This document shows, piece after piece, positions 33,117 through 45,928 of a DNA stretch of 64,000 nt. Within the stretch, counting starts at the first letter, position 1, and each line of letters starts with the position of its first letter. The translations under genes were made by a program, and so were the position numbers. Origin of the DNA: Phallus indusiatus (taxonomy: Eukaryota; Basidiomycota; Agaricomycetes; Phallales; Phallaceae). The notes beneath the pieces were generated by a model. It saw only the letters and a program-made list of their open reading frames with translations, searched no databases and had not been told where the DNA came from. The stretch covers positions 1,736,001 to 1,800,000 of the forward strand of contig JAQFWX010000006.1 of assembly GCA_027605045.1 (NCBI GenBank), in the 5' to 3' direction.

Positions 33117-35745
33117 GAGGCCTTTTCACGTCGCAGCTTCGAAGTTAATCGCGAAACTTATAAAGGGTTCCGCGTTCGGCGCTCAATGAGTCAATAAGCG
33201 CCGGTAAACCGCGTGGTATGACGTGCACTTGGGTTTTCTTAATCATCGTCTTTCCTGCGACGTTGAACGGAGACGGGACACAGAAGGTAATTTATCGCTT
33301 TTCTATCGTGAAAACTTGAAAGTTGAAACTTCCGTTTGAAACGGAGCGTATGTCGGTCGTTTTGATCGCCTTTAAAGTTTGATTAAGAAACATAAAGCTT
33401 CTGCAGGCAAGTTCTTCTCTTTTAGTCAGATTGATTTTTCAGTTTTTCTGGCTCTGAATCATACATTAGAATAGGTAATTGCAATAGAATGCCATCAAAC
33501 AATATACAAGTTTTCAACATCTTGACAGATGCACAAACATATCTCATATTCCTTGCGCGTCAAAAAAATGAGAAATCCGTAGGAAATGCCAAAGTTGAGT
33601 CACCCTTGATCTTATAATTTGAAAAAAAAACGGTTTGCTGGTATCCCCGATATCAGACATACTCGTTCGGCCAGCCTGCTCAAGTAAAGATTTTTTAATT
33701 GTTCTCTCTGAATACACGTGGGCTTAATACTGGTATTATATGGTTCTCGCAAATCATCTACAGCGATTACATTTTAATTTAATGGTGGTGTCCGGCGGCG
33801 AGCCCGACAAATTGCAGGTTAGCAACAGCGTTTGAAGATTGAAATGACAAAGGTGAACTGGTTATATATCTAGATATCGATCTGGTGTAAATGTCAACTC
33901 CTATATATAAATATGCGCAACACTGACCGTTCAGCCCTCAATTGCACCCAAGTAATCCGGAAGGCTGTTCAAAATGACAGGTGCCATTGTTCTCATCTCC
34001 CGAAAATCTGGAGTACATATGGAAGGGATTTGTTATTATTTTAAGCAAAAGATTTACAGCCTCAAGAACTAGGTGTTTCGATGTTCCCTATGTTTCGGGC
34101 CGATTCGCGAGAAATTTACATACCATCGCAGCTGAGAACCTTCTGGTTCCCCTTCAAACCCAGATGACAGCTCTAACGCATATATCTAACCATTGGCTGT
34201 GCCAGTATTCTTTTCTTACAGGTCGATAAAAGTTGATGTTATCCACCAGAATTGACTTAGTCTACTGAAATTTGTTTAGTTGATCTTCAAGAAAATTTTC
34301 CGAGCACTTGTCGTATCTCCCGAGTCGTACACTGACCTTGTTATCTATAGAATTAATTCATCATGCAAAAAATTTGCGTACTGATGAGAGGTTAAATCCC
34401 CTGATCTACCGACTTCAAGTTGGTTGTCCTGCTCCACGGGACGATCCCAAGACACCGACATGACAAGCCTTCTCTCGTGCCATTCTGACTCATATTGTTT
34501 TCGTATGTGAAACACAATTGCTGTGTTTATCTATGGCGCACCTTTACCGATGTTCATGGTTCAATGCCTCATGCTGTCGTTCTCTAGGCTATACATAATT
34601 TCTCAGAAATCCTCCGGAAATGGTTTGAATGTCATGTGATACCTTTTTGAGCTTCTAGAAGTCACCGGGATTCCTTTTGCCGACAAGGACGAGTTTGTTA
34701 CCGGATTTCGGTACATTGAAAACGCCGGAACTCAGTTTCAACCTGGTGAGTTAAGTCAGGTCATCATATACCCATGATTATAACTCAATTCATTGTATCA
34801 GTTAGGCAGCTATCGTGCCAAACTTAAACTCCGACTGCTGGTATTTTCAAGCTCTATTAAGGCCCGGGAAAGCCAATAGGGAAGCCAAATTTGATATGGC
34901 AGGTTTTTGCATCTTCGACACCTATTTTCCACGTAAGGTTTTGTTTTCACAGCATACCCTACTCAGCATTCTTAACATTATTTTTCAGAATAATGTCAAA
35001 CTCAATGAGTTACGGGTACTAATACGACCGTAATATTTCCCGCCACCAACGCATGCATACATATACCTCTGTATTCAGATGTCCGCTAGCTTAGAATTTC
35101 TGATTCGCGGCGACGCCGAAATTTCAAATTAGACCGAAAAGAAATTTGAATCCTGATTTTCTGGTCCGCGATAGACTTGGAGTCGAGCATCATCGAAAGC
35201 AATTATCTCACCAAAATGACCACAAATTGGGATGATAACTCAGTCCACGCTCCGGAAACCATTTATGTATAAAGTAACCCGACTCGGTGAGCAGCCGCAG
35301 CCAATGACTAGTAAATTGTTTCAGAAGACATTTGGCCACTTAAGCTACGAATCGGAATTGGGACATGGTTTGCGGCTACGTCAATGAGCATTGCATAACA
35401 ACGATATGAATTACAGAATGTCATCATCTTTACGGATACATCGTTCCAATATGACACCCGCAGCTGGCTAGGCTGATTCCTGGTCAAGTCCGACACGGGA
35501 ATCAAGCACTGTTTTACGCGTTTACTTAACTCGCCGCGTCGTTCTTCAGGAAAGTTAAGTCTCATGTCTTCATAGCCCACTTGGTCAAATTGTGCCAATT
35601 TTAAATCTATTGCAAATACCAAATTGTCCTTAAATATACACCAAGCGTCCTGCCCACAGAGCCTGTATGATCAGACACCAAATGCGTAGCTGAGAAGATG
35701 CAAAAGTTTTGATGTCCTAAAAAAGAACAACGCCTATCGTCTGAG
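33117..35745. other. spacer with one protein-like fragment
   Basis: Mostly unassigned. About 34660-34870 (+) reads like coding remnants (GIPFADKDEFVTGFRYIENA, an intron, then SYRAKLKLRLLVF), and about 33975-34060 reads MTGAIVLISRKSGVHMEG, reminiscent of the start of EthD-type small proteins. Stops intervene, and I could not build a gene. Confidence 0.4.
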
Positions 35746-37059
35746 TCAATCTCGCATATCGGTTAAACCAATTCGAAATTCTTTTATCATCATTCCCCAT
35801 GCTTCCTTCCTCGCCTGCTCATTTAATCTACGCTGTTTCCACCCGAGGGTAGGCATCCCATCAAATGCATGTCCGACTTTCGCAAATCGTTTATGGTCTA
35901 CACGCACACCAGCTTGTTGAAGTAAAATCACCCATTCTTCCGCTTCATAGGCTAAATAATCGTACTCCGCTGTCAGGATTAACGTCGGTGGGAACTGCTT
36001 CAGATAAGCGTGCGGCGCGAGTGCCGGAGATATATAAGGATCTTTCAGGTCTCGTGGGGGTGGGAGATAGGCCTTAAGCCACAGCTTTGACATGAATGGT
36101 GGGAGAACTCTGGTTGGATCAACACGAGCGAGTTTGTCTCGATAAGGAACTGTAAAATTCAGAGACGGATAAAGAAGGCCCAGGGCAGTGACTTGAGCAT
36201 TGTTGGGTAAAGGCCTCGTCAACGTTAGCAGCGTGGTTGATGCTGCCAAGTTGGATCCCGCTGATCCGCCGGATAATGCTATTCTTGTAGAGTCTATTGG
36301 AGCTATAAGAGGAATTTTTTTGGCGGATAGTGTTGTCGTCAATCCGTCACTTGAATCAAATCAGTGCGGGCTATTAAACAAAAAACAGGAAAACACACGT
36401 TGCTATCCAACATAAAATGTTGTATATCTGTTCAAGCGCATGAGGATATGGATACCCTGAATCTCGCGTATCAGAATGTTAACGCTGTGAGGGAATTGAT
36501 AGTAAGGACTTACGCGGTGTTTTTCGATAATCAGGAGCGACTACTATTACATTCAAATTATCGCACAAATACTTGCACAGAATGGCTTCCGTCTCGGGTC
36601 GGCATCTGCAAGGAATTTATAATAAAGTCCTCGAAAAATGGGTATATGACTCACGCAGACCAGCCGCCACCGTGAAGGTGAACTAATACACCTCGCGGCA
36701 ATTTTGTGTCAACGGTGTCAACTGCTCCTCTTGGATAATAAATACATAATCTGCACTTCCCAGTCGCGCCAGTATCGATGCGAGTGCGAAGGCGGTTTTT
36801 GACAGGCCAAATATAAAGCGGTGTGCTGAGAAAATCTATGGTATATTTAAGAAAAGCGGTTACTAGATGATACGCTGTGAGATAAGATAATCCATCAAGC
36901 TAAGAACGTCAACTCACAAATTCTTATTCGCCACTTTTCTAGAAAGGTTCGCTCATCTGGTAAGTTGAGCTGAGCAGGAAGAGGTATTGGAACATTCGTT
37001 TCTTCTAATGTGTGCTCCTGAGTTTGCATGACAGGTTTTCTCGTAGAGATTGATGACAT
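35746..37059 (-). CDS. alpha/beta-hydrolase fold-3 esterase/lipase (371 aa)
   Basis: Hormone-sensitive-lipase-type carboxylester hydrolase. Five exons: 36918-37059, 36655-36874, 36514-36605, 36399-36456, 35746-36349; phases close to 371 residues. The oxyanion-hole motif HGGG is at 115-118 (VLVHLHGGGWS). The nucleophile Ser200 lies in GGSAG (RIALSGGSAGSNL), followed by Asp301 (LTAEYDYLA) and His331 (KVGHAFDG), so the triad is complete. The N-terminal 60 residues and a hydrophobic YTIDFLSTPLYIW segment may associate with membranes; no clear signal peptide. The first intron is only 43 nt, short for this window. A palindromic TGACGTCA lies about 85 nt upstream. The natural ester is unknown; neighbours suggest detoxification or secondary metabolism, which is inference. 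Confidence 0.88.
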
Positions 37060-39541
37060 AAATCGACGAAAAATGCGTTGAGGAGCACCTTCCCATGATT
37101 CATATACATTGTCGCCGGGCCAACATTGGGAGCATGCTCTAATGACGTCATCATGTCACGTCATGTGACGCTTTTTTTAAGAGAACCCACACCTATAGCA
37201 CACCTCGTACCATTTGCCCCACTTGTGTGACTACAACTCACTTATAGCGCCACCAACAAGATTTCCATACAATTTCTGTGATGTAATTTTAATGTCATTT
37301 CTTACTCCCCATCTGCCTGAAAGTCCTGATATACGTCTAAGGAGTCGAGAAGAAAGAAGAAACTTGAAGGAGCCCCAAACTCGCAAGTAAAGGTTATGAT
37401 TTAATTTATGGACTCGAGGCTTACTTTGATTACCCACAAATTTGCTGGACCGCGCGATAATCGCCCTTTATCTAAAGCATACGATATACATATAATTGTC
37501 GACTAGGTCTACACTTCTTTCCAATTATTGGTTTCAAACCAGGCTGATAACCTTGCTTACTTACAGTAAAGCCTTTTCACTAAACGATTCTTCTATAATT
37601 CACCACCACGTTTTCATCTTCTTTCGCCATCATTTAAAACGCCGCCCGCCCAGGATCTTTTGATTCTATATCACATCCGCATTTACCTGAAGAGCCAATT
37701 GCATGCCCGTTCCTAGATTAACACCAGAATGATCGACCTTTCAACTCCACTTTTATCACGGAAAAGATACAAACAAAAACAATATATAAATTCGGAAAAC
37801 AATAATCTGTTTCACGACGAATTTGCACTGACAAATCACTCAGCTGGTAAATAAATTGTAGTGCGTTCAGCCTAGGCGGCACATCAGCTTGACAACAGTG
37901 ATGTTTCGTCCTGTCGCAAAACCAGAGCGCCTGCCACTATATCCTGCTTCTAAGCACATATTCCGAGAGCGCTACGAGTTTGGCAATAGGCAATCCTCTA
38001 CCTGCACGGTCACTATCACTCGCTAATAAAGCCTCAAGATATCATTTTCGCGTTGGTTAGTATAGGTCGACGTGACTCGTCTTTGCGCTACTGATCATTC
38101 TTCAGGTTCGCCGGTGCCGTCTATATTGATCCTTCAATAAGCTAACTTGAGCTCCATCCTACTTATGCCAGAGTTCTCGGATCATGGTTGGGTTTGCTGG
38201 AGTACTTGTTACCCCGTGATACAAGGACTCATACCCTGGAAGTAAAGGCGACAACTCAACACCGACAGGGATTGAGATGACGTATGCATCGATGCCGAGC
38301 CAGGGCGTAACGTCCTTTTTTGGTTCCGTCCAATAAATATGTTACTTTTCTTGACTCAGTTGACTCAGAAAGTCTAAAAATTCCTCGGTCTCAAATAACT
38401 CGCGGTTCTTGCTCAATATTATCTCTTAATAATCAAATTAAGACAGAGAAGATCATTCATTGCTACTTATGTCTACATGTGGGACGTCTCCCGTGTCTCG
38501 TCGCATCGAGTTCGGAGCTCGTTACTGATATCACTTCTTCATGATGCCACCGCGACCGACCACACGCTTGACCTCCTTGAAATGATCAGGAGGATATTAT
38601 TACAAAAAATAATTTCAATTTCACTTCTCGTGAAAATTACGTGCAGAGACATGCTGACCTGATTTTGGGACAATAAGACGTTGTCTCTCACCGGAACGCT
38701 CTATTACATATATGTTTGTCGAGCCTGACAGGTCTTCTCTCACGCGTCCATATGGTACTCCTGTGCTATTAGTAAAGGAAAAACCAAGATTCCCTAGGTA
38801 CGATCTCAGTTCTTGACATGGATTCAGTTCTCAGTACAAGCTTATTTCAGACGTATCATCTTCTACTTCATTTCTCTGAGTCAAACTCCACAAATGACAA
38901 GATAAATCACTATCTACTGGATCACCAGAAAACATATTGGTCTGAGAGTTTTGATAGTACAATATGAATACTTGGAAGATTCTAATAATACATTCCTCAG
39001 CCAACTTGGTACATTTTCGAAAGACGTTTATGCTTCTCTATCTACTGATTCAAGACAAAATCAGTCGAATCTCCGCTTTCTTCTGCTTTTAAAAGCTGTG
39101 GCTGTGCTTAGCGTTCGGCTGACAGGCTTCTTCTGCAGGCCCCCTGGCGCCGCTTCCCGGTACCTGATTTCCAAAGCGTTGAATTGTTGAGTCATCACCA
39201 AGCATTGTATACATGTGCAGCGCGAGCTCATTTGCGGTAAAAGAACGTCATGCTCTTTTCTGTTTGCTAGATAGCCGGAAATAATATTAGTTTTATAATA
39301 TTAACAATAAGTAGTGCAAAGCAACTGGAATACAGTGCGATACTAGAGCTACAAACAAGCTACGGGCATAAAATTAGGATTAACTGTGAGAGGGGGTATT
39401 TAATCCAGAAAATATATCAGAAAAATATGATGAAGCAACAGAGAAATGAAATTATAACATTATTTAATCGAATAAAGCGTCCGATTTAAATCTCGCATCG
39501 CAGGAAGTCCTTGCCATAAATATGAAGAAAAATGCTCGACA
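37060..39541. other. spacer, no gene recognised
   Basis: Apart from the hydrolase promoter, only short non-ATG or unsupported frames. Confidence 0.5.
37143..37150 (-). promoter_or_regulatory. CRE-like palindrome upstream of the hydrolase
   Basis: TGACGTCA, the consensus site of ATF/CREB-type bZIP factors, at about -84 to -91 from the ATG. It is followed by two further near-copies (GTCACGTCA, ATGTGACG) within 25 bp. Confidence 0.45.
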
Positions 39542-40636
39542 CTACTGTCTACGTCTGTTGGAAGACCGTGGGTCCGATTCGTCAGGAAGACGAGAGTTCT
39601 CCAAGGCTTGTTGACCTCGATATTCAACATACTTTTGAATAGCATTCTCGAGTCTATCGAAGCGAGCTTCTAACACAGGCAACTGTTATTGATGAAAAAA
39701 ATATTAAATTAGGTACTGATAGAAGCAAGAGAAGTGATTCAGAAGAAAATGACTCACGAAATCCAAATTACTGGCTGGGATTTTTCCAGTAGCCTTCCTG
39801 GGACGTAACGGGCTTGCTGCATATTCGCCACCGGCATATGGACGTGGAGGATACTCTGATGGGCCGTGTTCAAATGGACCGTCGTCATCTGGGTCATCCT
39901 CTAAATGCTCTTCTAAGTAAACCTTCGAGTCATCTCGAACTCCTGAGCCACTTGCGCCATAGCCGTGATGCGTGTCAGCGGATTGTACAGAGACAAATCG
40001 ATACTTGCGTGGCTGAGACTGACTTTGATCCATTGTCGCTTTGCCTTTGCTGCCACGGGAAGCACTTGAGCGACCACTTGAATATCCACCCCGAGAGTAT
40101 GCTTGGGATGAATCATAATGCGCGTCGCCTTGGTTTGCAGAAGGTATATTCGAAACGCGACTTTGGTCGTGGTAAGAAGGGTTTGGGTATCTTGACGAAG
40201 ACGCCTCGCGGGTTTGGGCAGACACCTTCCTCGACTTCTTTGGAGGCGAATTGTGTGAGTCTTCATATTGAGCCGAATCATGAGGATGGCCAGAGTATGA
40301 AGGACTTCGGGAAGATGGATAATACGATGAGGGCGAATCTCCTTGAGATGAAAATGACATTGTAGGATGTAGTTGAGGTGACCAGTGTTCTGCTTTAATA
40401 TCGGAACTGGTGAAGCCATGGATGGTATTTGTAGGTCTCAGAGGAGACTGCGGCAGCGGTTCTCGTTTAATAGTCAAGTTTCTTTCACTTATCATTGGAG
40501 AGCAGATGGATGATGATGAGTCGTCGCTCGAAGTGTTCGGGGTTAGGCACGGAGTGAAAGACAGATAGTCTTCGTAATGTTCGGTGGATTTCACGTTCCA
40601 GCGGGGTTGTGAGTAAGTGTGAAGATTGCTATGCAT
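39542..40636 (-). CDS. disordered Ser-rich protein with C-terminal helix (339 aa), possible regulator
   Basis: Two exons, 39758-40636 and 39542-39682, with a 75-nt intron (GTGAGT..AACAG), phase 0, 339 residues. The body is Ser/Pro/Tyr/Asp-rich and predicted disordered (FTPCLTPNTSSDDSSSSICS, then IKREPLPQSPLRP). It contains basic Pro/Lys clusters that could be nuclear signals (SPPKKSRKV, LRPRKATGK) and an acidic run (LEEHLEDDPDDDGPFE). The second exon encodes an amphipathic helix (LPVLEARFDRLENAIQKYVE), perhaps a short coiled coil. IKxE-like motifs resemble SUMO sites. I recognise no DNA-binding domain. A transcription co-regulator is a guess; it is a real gene judging by clean splicing and a terminal ordered helix. 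Confidence 0.68.
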
Positions 40637-42753
40637 GTTTCTGCCCTGCGTAGTCTACTTAGAAAGAAAATATTTAGAAAAGGAAATCAGCACAGCACAT
40701 CAGACGGGAAAAGTCAGTATAAGTGGCTGTCAGGGCTATACTCACAGAGATGCTACTGTACATCAGCTTCAAACGATGAAATGCGTAGTTCTTCGTCCTG
40801 TGCGCGAAAGAAGAGCGTCCCTGATGAGAAGGTAAAACCAGGTCTTTAAATACGGCTGTCGTTAAAAGATCAATCCACAAAACTGCGCGTCGATGCTTCT
40901 TATGGCACGGTTCGGTTGCTACAACCCTTCTGAGATTTTAAAGGCCACATCAGTGTACTAGCGCTAGAAGTTACTCAAAGCGAGTCATTTCAACCCGTGA
41001 TATCAGAATAATGGATAATAAATGAAAGAGTAAATAAATAAAAATTAGGGCGCTTTTTTTTTTACCTTTTCGTGGGCGATGCCACTTGTTTATGAGATGT
41101 TGGATCTGAACAAATACTTTGATTGTTATAAGTCATTGATCGGCCCCAATGCGCGGGAGGAACGGATCTGTAGATACATAAACAAATATCATGTCTTTTA
41201 TCCGGATTGATTCCTGGCGTCACGACTCTCTTGCACGGCTAGAGCCCGGGATGACTTCCCATTGGTGGTTATCCCCGCCGCGTATTCTTTCGAGGAAGTC
41301 ACCGTGACAGTCGTCGTCCGTGACGCACCCGCTTCGGTTTCCTGTGCCCTTTTGACTAATGATAATGACTTTCTCCAGTCCCTCAGATATCAGACTCAAC
41401 CTATATCGAAATAGCCTCGATACATATATATCGAAGATTAATTCCTTCTGAACGAGGAACATCGACGGCGCGACGCCACCTGCTACAAAACTTGGTAACG
41501 TCGTTTACCGACGTACCGTATTTCTCGCGAGAACAAATGTATTCCGTCGCGAAGTCTCAAGATAAAATTGAAGCATCACAATCGATCAAAGATCGCCTTC
41601 TATCTTCAGACTGAGTGTTAAATTCCCCGAGAACTAGGTCTATTCAGCCGGCTGACCTCCCCTTTGTTATCGCCACACGGAATGAACTGGCATGGTGCAC
41701 CTCGTGGTGCAGAGTCAAAATCCAGCAAATAAACTCCCTTCAGTCGCTAAAATGGATTCTCTGACATCTGAATTACATCTCCGATGCATCCATTCAATCG
41801 TAGCGCGGGGTAGCATGCGGTGGTGTACAATATTACGCTCATTTTGCACTTTGTCGTTGAGGCTCGGATATAAGCAATAATGCGTCTTGTTTTGTATATA
41901 CTCCAGAAAAGATTTATGAAAAAAGAAAAAAAAACGTGGGTTATATTTTTGACGATGTCCTGCATTTCCAAATGAATTGTCATTCCCCTGTGTGTTTACC
42001 GGAGTTGATTGCTCCGGATTTCAAACTACTCCAGTGCCTACATACTAGTCCTCTCATTTCCTCTTTCATGCAGACCTGAATTTCTTCTTAGTCACCAAAT
42101 CTAATAAACCCTAGCATGTACATACGCAATTACATTATCAGTGAAAAGCGGTGCGAGTCATATTAATGTCACATCGGTTTCCAATGAAGCGCTGCTGAGT
42201 CATTTTTTTCGCTCCAGCCCTGTCAACGCAGCGACTGCGTTGATATATTGTACCGGCGAAGCTCATAACACCCAAGTGATAAGGTTACGTAGTCTATCGT
42301 TGATCACAAAAGGTCAAGATTTGTATTCTGAGATTGACACGCCATCCATTTTAAGCGTATGTATGCATTGCGATGGCCAGAGCAAAATTAAAACTGCCGT
42401 TGGAGCCCCTCCGGAACGCCCGACGCACCGAAATTCAACGGAGACTAGCATAACCTCGGCGGCAAAATTTAGTCCGAGAAGGATACTGAATCGACGAGAG
42501 AAGTTGACAAGAAGAATTCATGCAAAGTCGAAAGATAATTTGATGTGTTTTAACTTTTAAATAATTTGTTAGTTCAATCAGGTTCAGTCAATCAGATTTT
42601 CTAGACGCGTAATCGGCGCTACCGTACATGCTTTCATTGGATATCTGGCAGTATCCTAAGTTAGAACTACGCTGGCCGAACGGGCAAGAGATTGCGGTAG
42701 TGAGACGGACGAGGTACTCAAACAAAGTGACCCCGATCGACATCCGAAGTGTA
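40637..42753. other. spacer, no gene recognised
   Basis: The longest frame (42141-42560, +) starts at GTG, has no internal ATG near its start and no family resemblance. Not called. Confidence 0.5.
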
Positions 42754-44360
42754 TCATAAAGCAGAATAACCACTACTTCCCTTGACAGCTCGAAACGCCG
42801 GCCCTGTTTTACCAAACATAGCCTGCAGATCTTCGGACAACTCAACCGGTTTTTCATACGCGGCGAAATGTCCACCGGAAGAATGAGCATTATAAAAAAC
42901 AATATTTGCGTGTGACTCAAGCCAAGACTTTGGAAGCACGAGAATGTCTTTAGGAAAAACCGAGTGACCGACCAAGACGTTGGATGAAACTTTCAAACGC
43001 TTGGGGTTCAATTCAGTGTTGGTTTCACTCTTCGTTTCGTAGTAAATTCGTATGGACGCGCCCGGACCGTCCCTGGAGAACCAATAGAGCGATACCCACG
43101 TCAACACTGAATTATATTCGAGATGTGCACATAATTCCAAGTCATTTAATTAGTGGGAAAAAAAAGAAGACCATCAGAAACCGGCGCACCTTCATCGTGG
43201 GACCATGGATAGTCATCAGTCCAGTTCACTAATTTCTCGTAGATCCATGCAAGCAAGCCTGATGGCGAATCAGCGAGAGAATATGCTAGCGTCTGAGGTT
43301 GGGTGCTTTGTTCAAAGGCATAGCCAACTCCCTTGGTACGGAACCATTCTGTCCTCTCCAAGCCGGCCTTTTCGGACGGGGTATACCCAAACACAAGATG
43401 TTTCAGAAAACGAAGAGGGTTCTCGAAAAGCTGTGGAGGCATTTCGCTGAAATGAAAATTTTTGATTAATTTGGCTCATTGTTGACTGCGATATCACAAA
43501 CGTACTGGGCCATATTGGCCAGCGATGCCTTGCAATGTCTATTTCCGTAAAGCTGACAGATGCGCCGGGTTATCTGGCCAACAATTAAGTCTATTACCAC
43601 TCCTTTGGGAGAAAGTTATTACTTACAAAATAACCCCAATCACCGCCTGGCAAACAATTCATGTCAAAGCCCCTTCAATAATGCGTACTAACCATACATA
43701 CCCTGAGAAACTTGTGTTTCCGTTAGCTTCGGGCTCTTTGGTATCGGAACTCAGGATTGTGGTGAAACTTACCATACTCCTTATACCCTAACGCAAGCAT
43801 AACTTTGTGGCATACCTCTGCGTACTGGCTTAACCCGAATCCCTTCTTTTTTGAACCTTCAGAGAATCCGTATCCAGGTAAACTAACTGCTACAACATGG
43901 AACGAAGGGGCAGAATCGGACGTTGGATTAGTCAACAACGGTAAGATCTTGGACACTTCCAGAAAACTTCCAGGCCCTTTTTCGGTTAAAATTTTTGCTC
44001 GAAGATGGGACATACTGGGGAAAAGGGGGACTTACATCCGTGAACGAAAAGAAGTGGGACTGCCTTTTCTTCGTTGCTCTTTTGGTGTACGAAATGTATG
44101 TTGAGTGTACCGTGTCCGTCAGTTGGAATGTCGACGGTGTATTGAGGTAAAGTTTCATTTATCATTTTCTCTTGCTTCTTCCAATCAAACTCATTCCTCC
44201 AGTATTCAACGAGTTGCTTCATGTCTTTAAGAGGGACACCATAATCCCACTTCGCATCTTCCAACTCATTTGGGAAGCGTATCTGATTCAACTTCTCTTT
44301 CAGCAAGAGAATTTGTGAGTCTTGGACATTGATTTGAAAAGGACTGGGGGCGGAAGTCAT
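42754..44360 (-). CDS. epoxide hydrolase, EHN/alpha-beta hydrolase family (411 aa)
   Basis: Microsomal-type epoxide hydrolase, adding water to epoxides through an Asp-ester intermediate. Seven exons: 44036-44360, 43773-43976, 43702-43710, 43627-43646, 43506-43573, 43190-43446, 42754-43106; 411 residues. The N-terminal EHN domain has [18 protein letters not shown] and [17 protein letters not shown]. The oxyanion HGWP is at 107-110. [14 protein letters not shown] is the strand before the nucleophile elbow. Nucleophile Asp182 is in GGDWG, assembled across a 9-nt microexon and a 20-nt exon. Catalytic His374 is in [10 protein letters not shown]. The acid residue is expected near [11 protein letters not shown]. 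No clear N-terminal anchor is seen. Roles in xenobiotic or lipid-epoxide turnover are known for the family. Confidence 0.9.
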
Positions 44361-44765
44361 TGTGGCAACACGGAAATTTGTTTCCTCGGATAGCCTATAT
44401 AAGCATTTCGTGATCGGCTGAGTCTGTCAATAAACTCAGCACCTAGCCGGAAGGTCGGGAGAAAAATGATATATACTTATACTTAGCGGTGACAAGATTC
44501 TTCAATGCAAAAATTTATGACTAGCGTTTCCTCAAGCTCAAGAAAGAACTTTCATTTGAATTTCGACATGACTCGGACATGTACATGACCTTGTGACTAG
44601 TGTGACTCATGAATTTTCCAACAATACGTCATGAGCCCACGTGATAGAAGATTTTCTGACTCATCACCAGCGCTAACTTGAGTTCTAAACTTAGATCCAC
44701 CTCGTTAAACTCCGAAGGTTGCCTCAAGGGCGATTCACAAGTTACAACTTCAGCTTCAGAGCTCA
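44361..44765. promoter_or_regulatory. divergent promoter region, epoxide hydrolase and methyltransferase 2
   Basis: A 405-bp divergent spacer. A minus-strand TATATAGG-type box (44395-44403) is about 40 nt upstream of the epoxide hydrolase ATG. The shared spacer could co-regulate the two enzymes. Confidence 0.5.
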
Positions 44766-45928
44766 ATGGCCACCTACGCCAAAGCAGCGTATAATGCCGT
44801 TAATTACTCTGTAGCGCGCCCTACATATCCTAGAGCGTTATATGAGTTTGTATACCGCTATCACCAAAGCACCCCATCTGCACAATGGACGCGCGCTGTC
44901 GATCTAGGTTGCGGACCAGGTATGCGAGCCCGGAACGGCTTCCGCAATATCATATTAATGAACTCGTCTTAGGCACCGCTACTATGGAGTTGACCAGGTT
45001 CAAAGAAGTAATTGGTGTCGACCCGTCAGAAACGATGCTTACGCGAGCAAAAAGCCTGTTAAATACGACGTCTCCAATAAATAAAATAACTTTTGTCCGG
45101 AGCAAGGCGGAAGAACTGGACCATATAGAAGCAGGAAGCGTTGATCTGGTGATTTCAGGTAAAATTTTAGATGAAAAAAAGGGATTGTTTCTCGCTCATA
45201 ATATTTCATTCCTAGCACAAGCAGCTCATTGGTTCGATTATGAAAAGCTATGGCCTCAACTTTCCCGAATACTCCGTAAGGAAGGAACGGTTGCAATTTG
45301 GGTAAGTCTGCCATCCCAAAGGCTGAGAAGCGGTTTTCAGACAGAAGTTGCAGGGTTATTCACAATTTCGTATCGAAGGCCACCCGTCACTCACACCGTT
45401 GATTCACGAGTACTCAAAAGGAAAAGATTTAATAAATTCTGTTGGAATGTATTGGGAAGAGCCAGGACGGTCAATTTTAGACAACCACTTTTTAGATGTA
45501 CCTAAGGCACCTACGGAGTATTTCAAAAATCACGAACATATATTTTGGACTGGTAACTTATTCACTGGCAGCCAATTCTGACTATCTGATTCTGATATTG
45601 GTTTTCCTCTGATCTCTCAGGAGACTATCACCCGAATTTACCATCACCCAAACCGATTATGATAAGAAAACGTTGCTCTTGGGAATCACTTCAAGCGTAC
45701 CTGAGAACGTTTTCATCATTACATACATACCACGAGAAACACCCCGAGGACAAGGAGCAGTTTACTGGATTACCTCATCGACCATCTTCTGGAGACAAAC
45801 GTGGCGATATCGTCGAAAGATTCTGGTGGTCACTTAAGGAACACGTCGCCAAGGAGAGCGATGGAAATGAACAGGACGAAATTGAGATCGTCTGGCCTGT
45901 TGCCATGCTGCTTTTCAAGAGAAAATAG
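44766..45928 (+). CDS. Tmt1/Crg1-like SAM methyltransferase, paralogue 2 (310 aa)
   Basis: Same family as 31959-33116. Five exons, 44766-44919, 44973-45158, 45216-45301, 45354-45552, 45621-45928, exactly 154, 186, 86, 199 and 308 nt as in the paralogue, giving 310 residues. Motifs: YNAVNYSVARPTYPRALYEF, AVDLGCGPG, VIGVDPSETML, FVRSKAEELDHIE, AQAAHWFDYEKLWPQLSRIL, VERFWWSLKEHV and the shared ending MLLFKRK. All motif I and post-I residues are intact, so both copies should be active. It shares a 405-bp divergent promoter with the epoxide hydrolase, hinting at joint regulation. The substrate is unknown; a small carboxylic acid or toxicant is plausible by family. Confidence 0.9.

Noticed and set aside
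39814..40419. Long frames of 183 and 168 aa on both strands over the disordered-protein gene
   Set aside because: Out-of-frame and antisense readings of the Ser-rich exon at 39758-40636.
42141..42560. 139-aa plus-strand frame upstream of the epoxide hydrolase stop
   Set aside because: GTG start, no early ATG, no recognisable domain, no promoter signal.
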